The notes under the pieces: generated by a model | What the model was told of the DNA's origin: nothing | Seen by the model: only the letters and a program-made list of their open reading frames with translations | Databases searched by the model: none | Origin: Eumeta japonica | Lineage: Eukaryota > Arthropoda > Insecta > Lepidoptera > Psychidae | NCBI GenBank assembly: GCA_005406025.1 | Contig: BGZK01000018.1 | Span: forward strand, 558,001-622,000 | Length of the DNA stretch: 64,000 nucleotides | Reading direction: 5' to 3' | Position numbers and translations under genes: made by a program | In this document: positions 56,874 through 64,000 of the stretch, one piece after another | Numbering within the stretch: the stretch's first letter is position 1 | How the letters are laid out: each line of letters starts with the position of its first letter

Positions 56874-58760
56874 TCCGGAGTAAGATCGATCCGTACCTGT
56901 TCGCCAGTCGAATAAAAATTATATTTTATCGAATGAAATAATTTCTTAACCTAACCGGAATAGGTTGAAAGAAAAAAAAATTCATTACTACAATTAATTA
57001 AAATTATAAAAATTGGTATTTTTCAAATTTTACCAGCGTGTGGCTGTTAAATAAACTGAATTCGAGTGGAAAGTATATAATGTACACAGCATGCAACACC
57101 AAAGTTGAGTGAATACCTTTTTCCAATCCCTATTACCTTACAACCGCGTACAAACAGGTAACTTGATATTCGGAATTGTACTTTGCTGCCAACCAATTGA
57201 ATTATATATCAAAATAAAGCTAATTTTATTGTGAATACGTTAGAATAGGGTTGGTTGAGAAAAGTACGTCATAGATAACGGTTGTAAGGCTTTTAAATTT
57301 TAAAGTCGGAGCAAGAAAATATATAAGACAGAGAGGGAAGGCGCGCACTGTTGCGTGTGATAGAGGAGGACACAGTACAACGGCTGTGCGCCTCGATGCC
57401 GTAAAATGTGAGAGAGTGCGTATGCTTTCCACTCATAGTGTATAAAAGGAACAGTGTAGTACATGATTGCGCAGTGTTTTGAAGTGAGAAAAATGATTTT
57501 CTTATTGATTTTAATGCAAAATATTTTGAAAAACTTAACACATGTTTAATAATAAAATAAGAAATTTTTGAAATGAAAAATTTTTTTAGGCGCGTTGGGC
57601 AATTTTAAGATGGGGAAAAAACCATTGAATTCGCAACACTGTTACCGTTACGTAACCGACACCTCTGCATATAAGTATCTACATATATTGGCCCCGTTTA
57701 CACAGCGTTTACACAACAAATACATTGATAATCTAACTAAAAATAATATAAACATATATTGCGTATATACGTACAACATAGATATACTACAGTCTTGTTG
57801 GAGGAACTTTTCGTATTGTATTTGTAAATTTACATTTTAAGCAATAGATTGCATTTTTTTTATGTGAAATAATATGCATTATTTTTCATGCACAAAGCGC
57901 ATTAAATGAAAATTGTAATATAATTTTTGTAGTTGAAGTTTATAACAATCAATAAAAAACACTTAATTTAAAAGTATTTCCTGCAAAATCAATTATTTTC
58001 TGACGATTCATAACATACACACGTAATTGTTTAACTTTTCACTTCTGTCGCCATTCCCGGAGGGTCACTGTTTTTTTTTTATTGTACATTATATACATTG
58101 ACAAATTTATAAAAAAATAATATTATTCACGATCAGAATCTCTGGAAGTTGTATCGGTTTCTAAGTCGGAGGTACCTTCTTTATCTTTTTTTTCGGTAAT
58201 TTCTAAAATATCGTCTATTTTTAATGGTGCCTGGTCTTTGGTTTGATGGAGATCAAATGTGTTTGGTTTCAAATTACCATCGAGAAACCAACCACACAAC
58301 CACAACAACCGCGTTCCCTCTCTGTCTTATATATTTTTTTACTCCGACTTTAAAATTTGAAAGCCTTACAACCGTTATCTATGACGCACTTTTCTCAACC
58401 AACCCTATTCTAACGTATTCACAATAAAATTAGCTTTATTTTGATATATAATTCAATTGGTTGGCAGCAAAGTACAATTCCTAATATCAACTTACCTGTT
58501 TGTACGCGGTTGTAAGGTAATAGGGATTGGAAAAAGGTACTCACTCAACCTTAGTGTTGTTTGCTGTGTATATCATATACTTTGCACTAGAGTTCAGTTT
58601 ATTTAGCAGACACGTCGGTAAAATATGAAAAAATATTATTTTTTTGTAATTTTATTTTTTTCTTTCAATCTATTCCGGTTAGGTTTAGAAACTTATTTCA
58701 TTTAATAAAATGTCATTTTTATCCGACCTACAAATGAGTAAGGATTGATCTTACTTCGGA
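56874..58760. mobile_element. Long inverted repeat unit (arms about 450 bp, centre about 970 bp)
   Basis: The left arm 56874-57339 is complementary to the right arm 58314-58760 from TCCGGAGTAAGATC (right complement TCCGAAGTAAGATC) to ACAGAGAGGGAA, with scattered substitutions and small indels but no large gap. Shared landmarks: CTAACCGGAATAG, AAATAAACTGAA, CCAATCCCTATTACCTTACA, GCCAACCAATTGAATTATAT and ACGTTAGAATAGGGTTGGTT. The centre holds TATAAAAG at 57441-57448, an acceptor-like T run with AG at 57588, and a minus-strand acidic tail frame. This fits a DNA transposon with long terminal repeats, or an inverted duplication. No target duplication was found and no transposase motif is recognised. 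Confidence 0.75.
58123..58308 (-). CDS. Acidic C-terminal-like frame inside the long inverted repeat
   Basis: The minus strand reads WFLDGNLKPNTFDLHQTKDQ, then KIDDILEITEKKDKEGTSD and LETDTTSRDSDRE before TAA. The polar, acidic composition looks like a genuine protein tail rather than AT-rich chance sequence, and the frame is open from within the right arm. There is no suitable ATG nearby, so if coding it is an exon or a truncated remnant. No family recognised. Confidence 0.3.
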   Translation of the reverse strand: MLWLCGWFLDGNLKPNTFDLHQTKDQAPLKIDDILEITEKKDKEGTSDLETDTTSRDSDRE

Positions 58761-59129
58761 ACCTCTACTATTACTTAGCTGTTCTTTGGTCCCAAAGATG
58801 TATCATCCATTTATCCATTCGTCCATCCAGAATGATCATCCCAACATCTTGGATGGATGAGTGGATGGTTGTTTATTACTTTTTCACGAAAAAAGTACTC
58901 AACGAATTTTGATAAAGCTCTACCGTATCTAGTTTATATATGAGAATGACATATAAATTATGATTTTTAAAAATATTAGCTTTTGCTCGCGATTTCACTC
59001 GTATGAGCGTAAAACCAAGTTTATAAATAATATAGGTTGGTTATAGGTAAGGTAACATCTACGTTCAAGGATAGTTAACTTTAATTTTCGGTCCAGGTTA
59101 GATTAGGATCGGAATCTAGAATGTGAACG
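58761..59129. other. No gene recognised
   Basis: Contains ATCCAT units in both orientations (58,800-58,870), a small imperfect hairpin. Otherwise AT-rich. Confidence 0.35.
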
Positions 59130-59396
59130 AGATCGTTTCATTATAAATGTAAAAGTGCATATGTTTTCATTGTTTAGAGTGCGGGTTTCTCTGAAATAAT
59201 TACATTAGAATTGAAACGAATACAGAGTCGAAATCTAGATCAAGGCCAGAATCGGAAACTAAATCGAAAATTAAATTGGATGGAATCGGAATTAAGAGAG
59301 GGGGTTGTGGATGGCATCGTGAGAAAGATGGATCGATAATGAAAGATGAGAGAACTTATAATATGTCTACGAGCACGGAGCCGCGGGTAAAAGCCG
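59130..59396 (+). repeat. Non-autonomous Helitron-like repeat, copy 6
   Basis: CATTATAAATGTAAAAGTGC opens it (compare 31.15 kb), the purine-rich interior has GGCCAGAATCGGAAACTAAA and GGATGGAATCGGAATTAAG, and the end is GAGCACGGAGCCGCGGGTAA then AAGCC. It is the only copy showing both the opening and the closing blocks, so it defines a unit of about 265 bases. The terminal CTRR is lost. Confidence 0.45.
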
Positions 59397-61589
59397 TTTA
59401 GTTACGTCGTATAATGTTCCTTCTAGTCGTACGGCTGTTTTGGAATGTACCTGTCAATAGTTCAACTTCACTGGTCATAAGTCCTGAATCTTTTATCTTT
59501 GTTCTTCTCTCTCAGCTGTTTTACGTTTTTGGTGTTGTTAGACAGCACTAAGTTGTAGACTGAAATAACTGTTCTTTGAACAGTCTAAGTGCGTGTAACA
59601 CACGTAAAAAGTTCACTACTATCTATTCGGGACTAAATTAAGTACGAAAGTTGTACAGTAATGAACATTGATCGTAGAATTTGATGTGGGTTATAATTTA
59701 TTGGAAGTTCTATGATATATAATGTTAAACAACATATTTAAAGGTGCGCTAAGTGAAAACGGCAAAATTGAAGAATTAGCATAGCTTATTAACATAACTA
59801 AGAATGCCCGTTTCAGTGGAGCCACATAATCGTAACACATGAATCGATACTGCAAGGCTTTTTTTTAGTAAATAGTAAATATGAATGTGTAGAAAGTTAA
59901 TGTATTGTTTTTATGTATTTCAACTATCTTCGGTCGTCGACTTCTTACTACGATAATTTGTAAATTATTTATGAACTAAAAAAATGAATGCATCACTTAT
60001 GCAAACAGCATTTTGACAGAAAGTTACTAGCGACGGTTCATACCCAGAACTATGCATATTGAACGAAACAAATATAGTTTATCTTGGTAGACTTTGCTAG
60101 AAAAGACATAACTTGAATTTCGCGGTTTCATTATCGTTCGTGCTGCACTTACGTACGTTGTGCTATCAACGTATGATTCATATCGAGTTCGCATTAATTA
60201 CGTCTTTGCTCCTTTTTAAGCTATTGCATAGCTTCTATCGCAGGCCTTGAGCGTGGAGACCGAATCCAGAAATTCCGTAACGACAATAACCTAACACCCC
60301 CCACTCCGACTGGCACAGCGGTGATACTTTTTACTTTTGTCATCTATCGATGAATAGCAGAACTTTCAATGACTTTTTTGAAATATCACGCTTGTCTCTT
60401 TAGTTCAGCAACTCACCTCTAGGTGGCATTCGTTGTATCGGCGTTACTGCGCATGCGTAAACCCCCTCTTCGCCCCGCAATCTGGTGACTCATGCCTGCT
60501 TAGAGTTTCGGCGTTAGGGCACCTCCTCTTTGTATTTACTTCATGGTACAACTCTACGAAGCTCGCACGAATCGAGACGAGCAGCTCCGAAATCGGACGA
60601 ATACGTAATCAGCTGTTTGTGAGAAAGTATATAGGTGTATAGGTATTTATCATCTATGTACAACAGTGAATATCTGTACTCGTATAATTTGTGTACAAAG
60701 TGTTTTAAATATGAATAAACAAAGTGCATTTATTAAATTATATATTCAATATATAATATTCAATGATAAATATTCCTGAATAATCTACATGTATTGTAAG
60801 ATAATAAAAATATTTTGAACAATATTAATTTCTCATTTATTTAATAAAAGCAAAAAAATTGTTTTCTTATCGGTCACCACGCTCAAAAAGTGTAACTTGA
60901 ATTAATATCAAAGAAAAAAAAATAGTGCATAAATAAAATAAATATATAATTATAATTGCATAAGTTGATAAAAAATACTATGCAATAGCTTTACCGCGGC
61001 AGTCTCCGAGTGCCACACGTTTAGTTTTTTATCTTATGAGTAGCATTCACATTCACCCAAAGTAAATATTTTATCTACTGTAGGTATCATTTTGTGTCAC
61101 AATCAATTCTAAGGGCTCTAGCATCTACTTGGTAGGGTGTCTAGATATACTAGTAGAACGTTTAATTTAAATGGAATTCTATTGCGATGAGATGAGAGCA
61201 AACATTCTGTTGAAGCTTCCCTTTTTTTATTTTGTTAAGAAATTAATTTTTATAATTACTTTTTTTGGTTAAATGCGATAGTTACACGAATAGAGAGGAT
61301 CGTGACATTTTTTTTCCTTAATTAATTAGAAATTCGTATAAGAGCTTGTATGGGGTCTTAAATATGTGAGCGACAATAGTTAATTAAAATATGATTCACC
61401 GCATAGTATCTGTTCTTAACCGAAACTTTATTTAAGAAAGATAAGCGGTCAAGTTCTATTTAATAGAAATTGTTTGAGATTTCTCTCATGAATGCCACTC
61501 GATCGCTTGAGCTCTTTATGTTTTATGTTGGGCACATTACTTGAAAGGTATTGACAACTTATAGGTGTATAAACGTCGACGTTAATCTA
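59397..61589. other. No gene recognised
   Basis: AT-rich. 60,405-60,610 is GC-richer with a 69-codon frame (60,433-60,642) and no domain; it may be a decayed repeat or exon. Nothing else supported. Confidence 0.3.
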
Positions 61590-61612
61590 TGTGTGTATGT
61601 ATGTATGTATGT
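61589..61612 (+). repeat. TGTA microsatellite
   Basis: TGTG units leading into four or five TATG units. Simple tandem repeat. Confidence 0.8.
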
Positions 61613-61916
61613 TCAGATTTTTGAATCATGTTCGACTTGAAAGGTTTGTAAAATAGTTTGAACAAATTTTTCGTAGTTGGAGTTATGCAATTTTGGTATA
61701 AAAGATGCAATTTATTTGAATTCAGCATAGTTGTTATAAAACATCGTTTACGTTGGTCATTGTTGAATATAATCTGTGTATTTGCCGTCGATTGAAGATA
61801 CTCGAAAGGACTAAAAAGTAGTTTGGATATTTGGCAACAGAAAATTAAATAACTCAAAAACGAAGTTATTAATTTACAATTTTGCAGAATAACTGCAGCG
61901 ACGCTTAGAAACCTTA
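61613..61916. other. No gene recognised
   Basis: AT-rich left flank of the MITE. A 91-codon minus-strand frame at 61,582-61,857 has no domain. Confidence 0.35.
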
Positions 61917-62418
61917 GGGAACATACACGTACTACATGACCCGTTCAGGGATTTGGAGGGGCCATAAAAATACGATGCTTAGTCATAGGACCGGGGAGGG
62001 CTTAAGGGTTCGTCACGTAGTGAAAAAATCTCGTGCTTTTTCGAGCTGCTTTCAAATTACGGCGCGCAGCGTTCAATGGTTATTCAACTCACAGGTTTAA
62101 CAATAACGCACATACGAGTATGCCGGAACGCCAGCTGATTTAAATGTGACGGTTTTTGTACTCAGCCAGCAGTAGTGTGTTTATACAGTATTCTGTTTGT
62201 AGTAAATCCTAAGTTTCTGTTACGATATCTTTTTACATAAGTTTTTTTCTTCTTATATTAAGTTTCTTTGCAAAAAATGATTCAAAACCATATCTATGCG
62301 TTACTATGTAAAAACTAGTGTGAGGGAGGAAGAGTCTTGGCATATAATACGGTTGATCACCGAGGGGGAGGGAATAAAAAATTGTCAAATATGGGTCACG
62401 TAGTATGGGTATGTTCCC
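61917..62418. mobile_element. MITE with 26-bp TIRs and TTA flanks
   Basis: The left end GGGAACATACACGTACTAC.. (61917-61942) and the complement of the right end GGGAACATACCCATACTAC.. (62393-62418) agree at 23 of 26 positions. Both are flanked directly by TTA (61914-61916 and 62419-62421). A GGG start with a TTA duplication is typical of PIF/Harbinger elements, so this 502-bp unit is probably a non-autonomous Harbinger derivative. No coding capacity. Confidence 0.8.
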
Positions 62419-64000
62419 TTAACTAGTTACAAATACAACTTCTTTTCACACAACCATCCTTTCGTAATCCAGCCATAACATTTTCTTTTTGAAAAATCTT
62501 TTGTATAGAGATAATGTTCTGCTTATGTATATAAAGTACTAAATGTCCTTTATTTTGCGAATTCACTCTATCACATGTACCTACCTAAACTCTCACTGTT
62601 ATATGCCATACTTGTAACAAGTAAGTTGAAAAGAAATTAAAAATCATATTACATTCATAATAGACGATGTACTTCCTTTAGGAGTCGCAATTGCGCAAGC
62701 GTGTTCACTAAAAGGCGTCGTTATGTGGAAGCTCTGATAAAAATCTGGCCGTTCCCATGCGCGCGCGTTCAACCCGCTAAAGGTAAGTTCAATTAACCAA
62801 AACACGTAAACTAAGCAACGAGCGCTGGTCGAGTGAAGGTCAATATTTCTCCATACAATCGTACATAATACTTATAAAAGTAAAAGGCTGAGGCATACGG
62901 ATATCTTTTAATTGCTAACATAAATGCGGTCGAGCAAAATTAATCATTGCCGGCAGTCTAAATACAAGCACGTAAGTAAGTATTTATAAATAGCCACCTT
63001 ACCCTATACGTACGGTAAGATCACGTATGTGTAAGTTAAATGCGCAAACGAGGCGCATTAATTATTATGTAAAGCACTTATCTGTGACACCATTTGTAGC
63101 GTCGATCGCGTAGTCTGGTCAACAAGTTCAAAAACATGTTAAAGAGTTTTAAATATCAAATAAAAATTTGAATTAAAACGTATTTTAAGTACATTTTTCA
63201 ATAAATTAGTATATTGTTACTAAGCAACATTTTGGCTGGTCTCCGTTTTCGTTTAAGATAATAAAAATGTTTAAATAATTAGTCTATAGATACATTTTTC
63301 GCTTCTTGGAGCCCTTCTTATATATGTATATACTTAATAAGATTAAGTCATAAAAGTTTTTTAAAATTGTTTATTTTGTTTATTATATTTTTTCAAATTT
63401 ACAAGATATTTAATTTCTAAAATTTGTTGTTGAAAAAAAATTTTTTAAGCATTTGTTGTATTATTGTTTTTGAATCTAGTACAGGCACAACAGAATATTA
63501 TGCTTTCAAGTATAAAGAATACACCACAATTAATTTCAAAATTTTCAATTGATATTTCATACTAAAAAAAATTATTTTCTGTGGCGGGGTCACTTTAGAG
63601 GCGGCTTAAAATGCTGCGCGGAGCCCTATTTTCAGCGTTAAATTAAAATTATAATTAATGGAGATAGAGTTTAGAGAACTCGGAGTCTTTTTACTGAAAT
63701 TTTTTTCCTATTTAAGATGCTTTTTTTTTAATTTCTTAAATGTTAATAGTTTCGGAGTTATTGACAAAAAACGAAATGCTTTTTTTTTGCGACTTAATTT
63801 GTTAATAACTATTGTAATTATTATTGTGCTAAAAATCCTTACAACAATTTTTTTAGACATCATTCCGAATCAAATGCGCTATCACTCATATTTTTAAGAG
63901 CTTTATCACTATTTAACACGTTTTTGAACTTGTTGACCAAGACCAGCGTGGCGACTCGCGTCTTGTTTTTCGCGAATGGACCTTGAAACAAAATATATTT
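62419..64000. other. No gene recognised
   Basis: AAAG followed by GTAAGT at about 62,788 after a CpG-rich GCGCGCGCGTTCAACCCGC is a donor-like site without a recognisable exon. At 63,590-63,620 and 63,740-63,770 short blocks (GGCGGGGTCACTTTAGAGG, GAGTTATTGACAAAAAACG) faintly recall the AGGGTTCYG subfamily c/d. Confidence 0.3.

Overview
The window is AT-rich eukaryotic DNA, most likely from an insect and probably a moth or butterfly. There is no operon structure and no rRNA gene, functional tRNA gene or CRISPR array. The order-level guess rests on the repeats: a LINE family with TTTGAA tails, tRNA-headed SINEs that share a GCACGTTAAG-type tail module, a dispersed repeat beginning AGGGTTCYG, piggyBac-like debris and Helitrons. 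This reading comes from recognition, not from a database search.

The window looks like an intergenic region or a very large intron filled with mobile DNA. The only hints of host genes are a possible signal-peptide first exon (ATG at 6442, strong splice donor at 6470), a weaker short secreted-type reading frame at 11149, a weak terminal-exon candidate at 16981, several CpG-rich patches (about 8.7, 11.0, 20.5, 34.3, 40.0, 43.4, 45.4 and 56.8 kb), and a frameshifted 117-codon coding relic on the minus strand at 7306-7658.

Layout. 0-5.5 kb: the C-terminus of a piggyBac-type transposase, a 38-bp perfect palindrome, a 5'-truncated LINE copy, a SINE, and the first AGGGTTCYG repeat. 12.4-14.93 kb: a longer, frameshifted copy of the same LINE (endonuclease end, reverse transcriptase, C-terminal region, TTTGAA tail). 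18.9-32.6 kb: a second SINE, an RTE-like tail, three or four small inverted-repeat elements, and more AGGGTTCYG repeats. 40.75-41.71 kb: a deleted piggyBac-like element with TIRs, TTAG flanks and a transposase N-terminus carrying a TAG stop. 46.05-52.04 kb: a full-span Helitron on the minus strand with both termini recognisable and a frameshifted Rep-helicase gene. 52.5-53.0 kb: an older relative of the LINE. 56.87-58.76 kb: a pair of roughly 450-bp inverted arms around a 970-bp centre. 61.92-62.42 kb: a MITE with 26-bp TIRs.

A purine-rich repeat ending in a hairpin plus a CTRR-like end recurs at least six times (about 2.99, 8.27, 16.06, 31.03, 55.80 and 59.40 kb; probably also 44.0 kb inverted). 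It is probably a non-autonomous Helitron-type family. Every protein-coding mobile element seen carries stops or frameshifts, so none appears active as it stands. I found no convincing new defence or metabolic system. The most unusual items are the long inverted repeat, the palindromes in or next to piggyBac-type DNA, the unidentified coding relic at 7.3-7.7 kb, and the Helitron-like small family.
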